A stretch of DNA of 64,000 bases from Gordius sp. MW1. Its lineage: Eukaryota; Nematomorpha; Gordioida; Gordea; Gordiidae. The stretch is taken from positions 12,286,001 through 12,350,000 of the forward strand of contig OZ038530.1 of the NCBI GenBank assembly GCA_964036665.1. Reading direction: 5' to 3'. Below are positions 24,801 through 33,500 of this stretch, in pieces (within the stretch, counting starts at the first letter, position 1; every line of letters starts with the position of its first letter). The notes beneath the pieces are model-generated. The model was not told where the DNA came from. It was given only the letters and a program-made list of their open reading frames with translations, and ran no database searches. The position numbers and the translations under genes were made by a program.

Positions 24801-27800
24801 CCCGAGACCCTCGCAGCATAGCGCCACTCATCGAGATTTTGGTCGATCGGATAGGTAGTCTTTACTTTACATAAGACGACTATTTTTCGTAGAGACACTC
24901 TAGAATAATTTATAACTAAAAAGTCAAGGTGTTGCACGGACACTTTCACTGAAATTTGTCTTCTTTTGAAACATTCCATGTCAAATCGATCATAAAAACG
25001 CGTTTTTCGGCCGACCTCCTTAAATCTTATGAGATTTGGTGGAAATTGGCGACCATCTTGAAATGGTAATAAATTGCTTAAAAGGGTATTTTATTATAGT
25101 TATCATTTTTAATTTAAAAATTAAAATAATTACCCTTATACCACTAATGCTTGCGATAGGATCTTCTTTTGATATCTGTCGAGGCTTAATTTTATGATTT
25201 GGGTTAAGTCCTTCGAAGTTTTATGTATGGACTTGGTCGTCACGTGTCGAAATAGTTGAACCTATATTAAGTTTCACTAAACTCGAGCGATTTTTTGGGC
25301 TAAACGACATGGATGCCCTTGTTTTGATTAATTTTTACAAAGTTTGCACTAACAAATGAGGGAATGAGCTGGAATATCGCGAAAATAGTTGATACTTCGT
25401 TGCAGTCGACTAAAATAGTTTTGCAAAGGAATCGTCGTCCTAATTCTATATGAAAACGATTAAAATTAATTTTATTTCGATATTAAGTTGTGTTGGAAAA
25501 CTTAAATTTGCCCTAACAACCTTTTTAACACTCCTTCCAGAGTCGTCAGCCCGAGGGGTTATAGCTGGTAGTGGCGGTGTAAGTCAGGGTTCGAGCCTGA
25601 ACGCTAGTTTGGCTATAAAATTAGCCTACGATTTTCTCTCCCTTTTTCGGTGGAAAATTGGAACGGTTCACGCGAAATTAGCTAGCCGAGCGGGTTTTTA
25701 TACGACTGAACATGGATTGGGAGCTTCTGGCAGCAAAAATATAGAAGGGGCCGTCGGACAACTCATAGCTCTACCTTTCACACTAAATCAATATTCTGTA
25801 GACTCCTTCTTCGGGGATTCTACTGAAAGCGAGGCAGTCCAACCTGGAAGCAACCACTTGGGAAAGGATTGGTGGCGAGGTTAAACACATTTTTTTTTAT
25901 TATTCGTGCACTCTTTATAGTGTGGATATATATGTTTTTCTAAAGATTAAATTTTTTTAAGGCTATTGAAAAATGCTTTAAAAAACGTTTTGTGATTTTA
26001 GATTTTTGGGGTAGATATGTTTATGAGTGCGGTAGACTATCATTTTAAAATGGGAAGCGGCATAGAGTGTTGTTGCTAGGTGGGTAGGATGGGGTTGAGT
26101 AAGCTGCATATAATAACAATTAATATTCTCTAAGCGATTTTTCGCTCAGCTAAATACCAACAAAGTTAGGTATAATTAAAAATTTTTTAATTTAACCCTA
26201 TCTTGATTTATAAAAGTGATTTACATTAACAAACGATATATTTAAGGATTCGAGATACGAACCTAACTTCGCGCGACCTTTCAATTATAATATGGCAACT
26301 CAGATTGAGCATAGTTTTAAGCCTTTTAAAGGAGAATTGTGTCATCCCTTGTCTAGAACATTATTAGCCTTATTATTTCTTGGTTACTTTAAAACATATC
26401 TTTTATTATTTAGAACCAAAATTCGACGATTACTTCGATAATTACGTGGCTGACGCAATTGTTTCATACGTTAAAAACAGCCTTACAACGACGTCAACCC
26501 AAATTAACGCTCCCTCATCTGAAAGCGCCACCGCGTCCCAAAACGTAACGAAACAACTACTTTCTTTTTAGCATTTATATAAAATTTTAGGTGATTTATG
26601 TTCTATGCGAAATAGTAAGCTTTTTATGCTGTGACATGAGATAGTTGTTCCTAATTTCATGTGAAAGCAAAACTAAACCTTTTTTATTGACTTATAGGAA
26701 TGCTTTTGGGGTCTTTTATAGAGTTATGGCATTATATAAGTTGAGTTTAGAATATAAAATCTGTGGTAAAATATCAAGATAAATATAGTGGCAAAATCTG
26801 TTAGGGTTTAAGGTGATTCGCAATTTATCATACAAAAATTAAATTTATACAAGCCGAGGTGTATTTGTTTAATTATCAGATTTTTAAATTTATTTATATT
26901 ACTTGGCTTTAATTCAGATATACTTTTTGCGTATTACAAAATATTCATTACTGTTGTTGTTTCATAAATAAATCGTGGCTTCGACATAACCCGCCATCCG
27001 TCCACTGATTCTTAATCGGCCCAAATATTTAATAATCTAGCTTAATCTGAGAAACAACACAATTTTCCCTGACAACCACAAATGTTGATGGAACAATGGC
27101 CATAAATACTATAACATTAATTTAACCATGAATAAAACGCACATTTGGAATTTCCTATTTTCTTTTTAGAACGCCCTTCCTCGACCATCCGAAATCCATA
27201 GTTACGTGTCGGGTATTTCCTCGCTGCTTGGCATAGAAGATGCTATTACTAGTTTGGTCCCGGATTCGGAGTTGGTAGAAAACAGGCTTAGGACTTACGT
27301 TAAAGTCGTTAACACTTACATTCAACAATCGTTGAATCCCTTGTCTCGTCCCATCCTACTCTCGCTCCCCTTGCTATTTCACATGGAAAAGATTTTGGAA
27401 ACGCGCGACCCCCACTGGTCTCGCGAAATATCCAATATACTCCTCTTCATATCTCGATGTCAACTAGCCCCACCCCGCAATACTAGTGAGGTTCCTGTGG
27501 TTTTAAAGGTTCTAGCGCGATGCTTTACCTCTAACCCCGTTTGGAAAGTACGGGTTACGGTTCTGGTTTATTTGAGAGACACCGCCTTTAACAATCTTTT
27601 CGCCCTCGCACCTTGGGCGGGGGTTGTTTGGAACTTTTGCCTCGCCGCCCTGCTTGATCCCGTGCTCGAGGTGGGCGAGAAAGGGGGCGAAGCCCTGAGT
27701 GGATTGCTTCAATGCAGTTACCTACCCTTCCACGCCCCGGCTTTGATAGCCCGTTTCAATAGATTAATCGAGTTTGGCAACACCCCTAAAAGTGAAGCTC

Positions 27801-29356
27801 TAAACTCGGCTCGAGCCTTTGTCCACCGTGTTTTGCTAGGTGTTTGCGCTCCCGAAAAAGATCCACTTTTAAGTACGTGTTTGTTGGTTGTGTCATATAA
27901 CTGAAAATTGGTTTTACGAGGTTAAACAGAATTGTCTGTTAGAACATAGGTTTAGGCTTTTATTGTATTTTTCAAAAATATTATGTCTTTTTATCAATAT
28001 GCATTAGTTGCACGATTAAGGTTTGTCAATGATCTTAAAATATAGAAAGAAAGGCTGAGTAAAGAGATTTGCATTTCGTGAGTAGCTGCTCAATTATCGA
28101 GACACTAAACTTACTCGTTTTTATTATAAACTGCGCCATCGCTAAAATTTAGAAACTCATTTAAATCATAATTCAACGCCTTTCTTTTATAATTAATATT
28201 TAAAAAAAAGGAGTAGAAGGGGAGCCGCATAATGTCGCTTCTGAATTTTACGATTCAGCCGACGCGTTGGATAGCTTGGGCCTGCTGCGAGGCGCTATCG
28301 AAAGGGGGGACCAAGGTAATCAAAACACCCGAACGCGTTTTTACTCGGCCGGACTCAGGGGTTTGTGCGCTCTGGTGCAGGCTTTTCCCTACCAAATACC
28401 GTCCGAATTACCGGCTATACTCATACGTCTCTCCGCACTTTCAGCTCACAAGAATTCTGGTAGGTAAAATAACTGTTCAGGAGAAAACATTGTTTAGAAC
28501 TGTCTATTAGTATGTACTTAAATTTTTATCATTTGAAACGACCTCTCGCTTAAGAATTTTTAAAATGAATTGTTAGCAATTACTTGTGGGACAGGACAGG
28601 CATTACACTTAATTAGAGAAACGCAATATTTATTTGATTGCGATTCAGATTGATATTTTGAAAAATCTTGAAATCAAAAAAAGTATGCTGCTAATAGGTC
28701 ATACCTTAGTTTATTTGAAACAATAAAATAGGCAATGTTGTTTACATTCATTTAGTGGCACGTTTAAGATTAAAAAGTTAAATGGGGGTATAGCGCCGTA
28801 AATTAGCAGCATTGAATTTTCTGATTAGGAGAAAATAATTTTAATTTGCCGTGTTGAAAATTGATTTTATACTTTAGTAGGGCAGTATAAGGAGTTTTAT
28901 TCCTAAAAAAGCCATTGTGATCATGTATTCATAATATATCTTATTCAAAAATATGTTAGCGCTATTATACCGTTTTAAAAAGAATATTTTTGTTTAATTT
29001 CTTGTTGAGGATTCGACGTCTATGCATCAGCATAAGTCACAATTTAAGTTTTAATACACGCTGAATGAAGCTTTTAATAAATATATAACCGAGAGTAATA
29101 AGTTTTCTAAGCAATTTTTTGATACAATAAGCACGGTGATTTTAAAAATTTTTACATTGATTTAAATTTGTTTACAGTAAATTTTTTATTATAATTTTAT
29201 ATATAAGGCCGTTACGGGGGACTCATCCGCAAAACCATGGCTAATTTTAAGAGAACTCACTTGGACAATTGGCACCAGGAACACAAGGCCAAATTTACCG
29301 AAGAAGAACTTGAGGTTTTATCGGACCTCCTGATTTCTCCAAACTACTACGCTTAA
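11726..29356 (+). CDS. psme4: Proteasome activator complex subunit 4 (PA200/Blm10 family), 18 exons, complete
   Basis: Role (known family): a giant HEAT-repeat solenoid that caps the 20S proteasome and opens its gate through its C-terminal residues; nuclear and cytoplasmic. Seen: exons 11726-12423, 13698-13896, 14725-15172, 15624-15828, 16622-16878, 17360-17719, 18406-18968, 19470-19981, 20374-21023, 21556-21968, 22390-22571, 22989-23317, 24579-24854, 25541-25879, 26414-26544, 27170-27872, 28217-28459 and 29208-29356. They sum to 6657 nt (2218 aa plus stop), all GT-AG with matching phases. The protein ends SPNYYA, the family's gate-opening Tyr-Tyr-Ala tail. Human PSME4 has 1843 aa, so this one is longer, through an N-terminal extension of about 80 residues and scattered insertions. 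The start is the first Met after an in-frame stop (11705-11707). The least certain junctions are the exon 7 donor (18968 or 18971) and the exon 17 acceptor (28217 or 28220). Introns carry several MITEs and repeats. Confidence 0.93.
12502..12732. repeat. Inverted-repeat element carrying TTAGGG-like repeats, in psme4 intron 1
   Basis: Two 39-bp arms, 12502-12540 (starting GGTCAAAGTCGCAGAA) and 12694-12732, are perfect or near-perfect reverse complements. The spacer contains GGGTTAGGGCTAGGGTTAG at about 12568-12586 and GGGTTAGGGTTAGGGTTAG at 12611-12629, i.e. short interstitial telomere-like tracts. It looks like a foldback or MITE that has picked up or evolved TTAGGG units. No target duplication was identified. 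Confidence 0.8.
13912..14130. mobile_element. hAT-like MITE, TAGTGTTGTAAAAACGG family (copy 1), psme4 intron 2
   Basis: The right end reads CCGTTTTTACAACACTA. The left end is a degraded version, TACTGCTGTAAACAGGGCTGG. A perfect 8-bp target duplication, GTTGTGAT, is at 13904-13911 and 14131-14138. The interior carries repeated sub-palindromes built on GTCGAC/TTTAGTCGAC-like words. It sits only 15 bp past the exon 2 donor, so the run-on open frame of exon 2 reads into it. Confidence 0.85.
15182..15310. mobile_element. Truncated TAGTGTTGTAAAAACG-family MITE (copy 2), psme4 intron 3
   Basis: Only the left end is clear: TAGTGTTGTAAAAACGAATG then GGTTTTGTTTGGTCGG from 15181. The right terminal repeat is missing or too degraded to place, so the end coordinate is approximate. 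It begins just after the exon 3 donor at 15172. Confidence 0.6.
16622..21023 (+). CDS. psme4: psme4 exons 5-9, central HEAT region
   Basis: Residues about 517-1297. Exon 5 carries [20 protein letters not shown] and exon 6 opens [10 protein letters not shown]; both match conserved PA200 blocks. Exon 6 then holds a Ser/Ala/Gly-rich stretch ([20 protein letters not shown]) that looks lineage-specific. Exon 7 has [20 protein letters not shown] and [10 protein letters not shown]. Exon 8 starts [20 protein letters not shown], corresponding to the human QWHVP...SFAFYLLDSF block. Exon 9 contains [15 protein letters not shown] and [21 protein letters not shown]. The exon 9 donor, AGA|GTAATG at 21023, is the only one found whose phase fits exon 10; the frame otherwise runs on to 21091. 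Confidence 0.85.
17782..17987. mobile_element. TAGTGTTGTAAAAACGG-family MITE (copy 3), psme4 intron 6
   Basis: It begins TAGTGTTGTAAAAACGGCTG and ends CAGCCCTTTTGACAACCCTA. The flanks are CTAAAAAC (17774-17781) and GTAAAAAC (17988-17995), a 7/8 match consistent with an 8-bp duplication that has one later change. The interior has the family's GTCGAC-centred sub-palindromes. Confidence 0.82.
21194..21257. repeat. Short tandem duplication in psme4 intron 9
   Basis: A unit of about 32 bp starting TTCTTTTCTACGGTCTTA occurs twice in a row with small changes, each ending TATCAATTTAA. It lies between exons 9 and 10 and has no coding meaning that I can see. Confidence 0.7.
21556..24854 (+). CDS. psme4: psme4 exons 10-13, C-proximal HEAT region
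   Basis: Residues about 1298-1697. Exon 10 (no usable Met of its own) reads [20 protein letters not shown] and later [18 protein letters not shown]. Exon 11 reads [20 protein letters not shown] and ends [11 protein letters not shown], matching the human KTHWGYYTWP region. Exon 12 ends with the [13 protein letters not shown] segment that matches human FKGIFRNFDDAFL. Exon 13 contains [18 protein letters not shown], corresponding to CVAEIIAGLIRGSKHW, and [17 protein letters not shown]. Intron 12 (23318-24578) is the longest in this section and holds a tandem repeat and a MITE. Confidence 0.87.
22031..22232. mobile_element. TAGTGTTGTAAAAACGG-family MITE (copy 4), psme4 intron 10
   Basis: This is the best preserved copy. 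It starts TAGTGTTGTAAAAACGGCTG and ends CAGCCGTTTTTACAACACTA. The inner arms read GGGTTTTGTTTGGTCGACC and GGCCGACCAAACAAAACCC. Flanks GTATAAGT and GTATAAAG look like a slightly diverged 8-bp duplication. Confidence 0.88.
22669..22774. mobile_element. Short TAGTG-family MITE variant (copy 5), psme4 intron 11
   Basis: A 106-bp relative of the family. It starts TAGTGTTTTTAAAAGACCTG and ends with AGGTCTTTTACAATATTA. The flanks GGACCTTG and GCCCCTTG match at 6 of 8 positions. The terminal GGCTGG/CCAGCC of the family is replaced by GACCTGG/CCTAGGTC. Confidence 0.7.
23345..23735. repeat. About 105-bp tandem repeat, 4 copies, psme4 intron 12
   Basis: Four diverged units begin with TTTGGGTTGTGGWCTGT at about 23358, 23458, 23559 and 23660. 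Each continues with TTTTGCTATTAAATTAGTCA-like and ATTTTAAAGAATG-like words, then CCTTGAGCAT. The divergence between units suggests an old minisatellite. Confidence 0.75.
24402..24538. mobile_element. GGGCGTAGCC-family MITE (copy 2), psme4 intron 12
   Basis: It starts CATGGGCGTAGC and ends GCTACGCCCACG. A perfect 8-bp target duplication, TCAGTCCA, is at 24394-24401 and 24539-24546. The interior includes a C-run (about 24501-24511) and an AATTGAACTTAT segment. This copy fixes the ends and the duplication length of the family. It lies 40 bp upstream of exon 13. Confidence 0.88.
25541..29356 (+). CDS. psme4: psme4 exons 14-18, C terminus with Tyr-Tyr-Ala tail
   Basis: Residues about 1698-2218. 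Exon 14 is a weakly conserved Gly/Ser-containing segment. Its Arg codon then joins [20 protein letters not shown] of exon 15, matching the human LKYLEPKL block. Exon 16 is the best conserved of this group: [40 protein letters not shown] and [14 protein letters not shown]. Exon 17 holds [17 protein letters not shown] and [14 protein letters not shown]. Exon 18 (29208-29356), too short to stand out as an ORF, reads [20 protein letters not shown], then a [13 protein letters not shown] block, and stops after SPNYYA. The exon 17 acceptor lacks a pyrimidine tract and is the weakest splice call. Confidence 0.87.
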
Positions 29357-30267
29357 ACTAACTTTAATGCTCTCTTATTAATGCTTAATATACACCTACC
29401 TTATTTTATATTATGGTCTTCGTAAAATGTCTTATATTCGCAATATTAATTCTTGCTGGGACTTTAATAACATTTTCTGTACACCCTCTAAACCTATTTT
29501 ACCCCTTTATTTTATATCCTGTTAAGACAGGCAAAGCGTCATGTTTTATGATGCGTGATATTATGGATTTATATATGAAAACAACTTTGTTTTTTAATAT
29601 TATTTGTTATGAATTATAAGCATACAATGTAACTTACATGACAGTGATTTGTATAAACTCATAAAAATCGGCACCAAAAATGCGAGTCTTATGTTTTCTA
29701 ATGTTTAGGATTTTACAAACTAAACATCTTCGTAGCGACAGTTTTTTCTTACCCAAGTCGCGTTTATCCTATTTACCCGGTCGGAGGTTTGGTCCATGTA
29801 ATACTTTTAGAAAAATTAATCTTTAGGAAATGAATAAAATTTACAGTCTCATTTGTGGTTTTATGGTTAAAAGATGAAGAATTTGATTAAAGATTTTTAC
29901 AATATTTCATCTAAAATATTTCATCGAATTACATATATACGCATATATCCAGGAATTAATAAGCGTCGATCGATGCTACCAAACATATAAAATATCAAAA
30001 ATATCAGTATTTTTACACCCAATCAAAAATATCTATTCACGCAATATTATAAGTTATCATCATTTAAAAATGGTTCATTTAGTAATTAGTTTATAGAAAA
30101 CAATAAACATTTTTGTTGGAGCTGCGTAAAATTGTTCGTAGTTTATATAAATTTACTACCAGTTGAAAATAATGTTTTAAAAGCATCCGTTAAATATTGT
30201 AAAGAGTTGTGTGGGAATGTTGAGAGACTAGTTTGCACGAGTTTTTACACGGCTAAAAATTCGGTTA
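29357..30267. other. Gap between convergent psme4 and receptor genes
   Basis: This 0.9-kb AT-rich gap must contain the 3' untranslated regions of both genes. Small open frames (29413-29619 and 30132-30347) have no support; the second overlaps the end of the receptor's last exon on the opposite strand. Confidence 0.5.
29833..29838 (+). promoter_or_regulatory. Possible poly(A) signal of psme4
   Basis: AATAAA occurs 477 nt past the psme4 stop codon on the coding strand. It is the clearest canonical hexamer I found between the two convergent genes, but AT-rich sequence makes chance hits likely. Confidence 0.25.
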
Positions 30268-30593
30268 TTAAAAACAAGTTAAATTTTCTTCTACAATCCC
30301 GATTTTCTTGGAATAAGGAGGAGCCGGTATTTTTCGATACAGGTTAGGTGATTGTTTTTGAAATGGGGCCTCAGATTCTGGCACCTTTAGATTTTTAGAT
30401 GCGAGATCATTGTCTACTAACGCACATTTAACCGGGCTATGGGCTGCATCTTTTTCAGCGGCCGCTAAGAGATTTTCTTCTTCAGAAACAAAGCTATCTT
30501 TCTGACTTTTGCTCGCAGAGTCATCTCCTAGAGCATTTGAAGTTTTAGTGGGCAAGCCCCTCTCTGGTACTAACTTCTGTCCGTTGGTTCCAC
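30268..30593 (-). CDS. Receptor exon 7: cytosolic C-terminal tail
   Basis: Residues about 1108-1215. It starts [12 protein letters not shown] after an acceptor CAAAAAG|GT, echoing the short NGREVLDS tail of vertebrate mGluR3. It then continues for about 95 more residues rich in Ser, Glu, Lys and Pro ([40 protein letters not shown]) and stops at 30268. The length and composition suggest a lineage-specific regulatory tail with possible phosphorylation and adaptor sites. Phase and splice site fit, but there is little family conservation to confirm it. Confidence 0.75.
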
Positions 30594-33500
30594 CTTTTTG
30601 TAAAAAGTTATTAAAAACTCAAATTATAAATTTAGTTAAAATAAAATTGTATAACTTTTAAACTATATACTCAATAATTTTCAATCCGTTTATATAAATT
30701 TCATTGTATAAATACGGTGGATTTGGATTGATAGCGTAGGTAGAGGGAAATGGAACGCAATATTTCGGACACTTATGGTCCATCTTCAGGGGGGGAAAAA
30801 AGGAGAAGATGAAGTCTCAAAAAATAAAAATGAAGTAAAGTGATTTTAGCTATTTACTTTTTTCGCTCCTTTTTCCTATCTCCATATGTATCTACTCTAT
30901 TCTTATAAAAAACATCCATCCCTACAATCGCTATTGTTAATTTCTCGCTATACCCAGTTTTTGTAATTTTTTTTTTTGTATCTATATCATCGTTGTTATA
31001 ATCACTTTACTTCATTTTTATTTTTTGAGACTTCATCTTCTCCTTTTTTTCCCCTGAAGATGGACCATAAGTGTCCGAAATATTGCGTTCCATTTCCCTC
31101 TACCTACGCTATCAATCCAAATCCACCGTATTTATACAATGAACTTTTAAACTGCCCTTTCAAATTTGTAAAGCCACCTGCACAAAATGTTTGAAACATA
31201 ATAAGGAGAGATATAATAAATTGTGAGAGTTAATCCATTATAAATTACTTGGCATATTCTTTGAGTACAAGGAAATTGAAGTGGTTCCCAAAATAGACGC
31301 TGTGCAGGCATTGCTAAATAGTTCTGTTATAAATTACATGGATGAGCTGTTTTTTGTAATAGAAACGAGATTATAAAATTTAAGGTTCACGGAACCCTAA
31401 ACTTGGGCGTGCCAGCATTGGAATTAGAGGAGGGAATGATTTAGGGAGTGGCAAATGATCAAAATTTTAGCCATAATTTGAATAAATTTCAACCAATTTT
31501 TGGATTTAAAGGGGGAAGCCGCCCCTCCCTGCCCCCCTCCCTTGGCTACGCCCATGCTGAATTCAATGAAAATATTAAGACATAATACTATGCAATTTTT
31601 TTTTAACTTCCTATATAGGCAAAATTTTAAGATTTTGCAGTTTGTTTTTGTAAAGAAAGACATTTTTTCCAAATTATAAATTCGTGCTAAAATGTATTCA
31701 ATTAATGAGCGCATAGAGCAATATAGATTGAAATTGTATCCAGTTTTACAATCTCCTTAGTGAAATTCTGCTTAATGTTTAAAAAAATTTTAAGATCGGG
31801 TGTGAGTGCGTTAATTAATTCTGATATTTTTAAAGAAATTTACTACCCTCGAAGTTTAAGTTTCAAAGGGTTTTGGCCACTACTGAGACAAAAATGAAAT
31901 TGCTGGGTTTATACATCTACCACCTTCTCTGTAAAAGAGATAAGGTCGGGGGAGCTGCTAGATTTAGCAAATATATTCATCGTAGAGTTTTAATAATATA
32001 AAAAAAATTTCCCCAAATGACGACATTATGTGATTTTTTCGAAGTTCTTGCTTACCATGATTGTAAGTAGCACTGCTACTGGTGGCAGTTTTGTGGTAAC
32101 CCGTAGAACCCATCGTTAATTTTCGTACATTTTTTTCGGGGTGGAAGACGATAATGTAAATTTTGGGTCCAAAGAGGCAGAACAAAGTTACGGAAGCGCT
32201 TAAACTTATTGCTATGCAAAGTGTCGTAGTTTGAATCTATTAAAATTCAAATTAAAGTTATAATTATCTCTAAATTCATTTTAAATGGCTTTTATAATAT
32301 ATGAAAGAAGGATTATTTTGTAAATATAACAATTATTTATATAGAACCATTTTCAGTATGCAATAGTGTTGTAAAAACGGCTGGGATCTGTTTGGTCGAC
32401 ATTTGATCTAATTAAGACTAATGGTCGACATTGGTCTATTTCTCAAATTTCGACCAAGACTAGGAGTCGACTAAGAAAAATAGACCAAAATATATTTGGT
32501 CTCTTTATGTTTAGTTGACTAAAAGCAAAGGTCGGCCAAACAACATCCCAGCCGTTTTTCAAACACTAGCAAAAGAAAGTTATACCTCGAATTCGTTGAG
32601 CGTGCTGAAGTAGATGGGAATAAATGCCAACCATATTATGCAGGTAGTGTACATGGAAAATCCGATGAATTTGGACTCGTTAAAATTTTCAGGTATCTTC
32701 CGAGTCTTAATCGCGTACACCGTGCAAGTTATTATGAGAATTATATTGTAGCTCAAGGAAAATAGGAAGGAGGTATCTTTAATGCGACATTTAAGAATCA
32801 AAATGTCCCGCTTGTTTTCGGGCGTGTAATTTCTCGTACCCGGCACTTCCAGGGCGAACCAAATGATCGTAGTGATTATCTATTCGTTCCGCACAAATGT
32901 ATAAAATAGGTTAAAACCTTAAATATTAATTGCTATGCAATTTATGGGATCGTTTTTTGGTGTCCGTCGTCCGTCGTCCGTCGTCCGTTACCCTATCTAT
33001 TTGCATTGGGTATATTAGGTTATCGCTTTTTTAAATTAATGGATGAGAAAGAGGTGCCCCACCCCTCATCTCTATCTCCCTCGCTGTGTTATTTTTTAAA
33101 TTAATGCATAAGAGGTGCCCCACCCCTCATCTCTATCTCCCTCGGTGTGTTATATATAAAATTTGTTAAATTATCTATTATATAATAAACATAGATAAAA
33201 GTTGTGCTATGCAATTTAACTAGTTATATAATAAACATAAATAAAAGTTGTTTACTTTTAATTGCTATGCAATTTAACTAGTTTTGGTTATATAATAAAT
33301 ATAGATAAAAGTTGTTTACTTTTAATGCTATGCAATTTAACTAGTTATAAATAAACATAAATAAAAGTTGTTTACTTTTTAATTGCTATGCAATTTAACT
33401 AGTTTTGGGGTTGGAATCCCGGAGTTTTTTTTGACTCTTATGATTGTTCTTGTTACTATCATTGATAATAAGAATTTTTGGGCGTCCGCTGGCTGCTGAC

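Noticed and set aside
30976-31194. 72-aa plus-strand open frame
   Set aside because: It lies in the right arm of a palindromic MITE.
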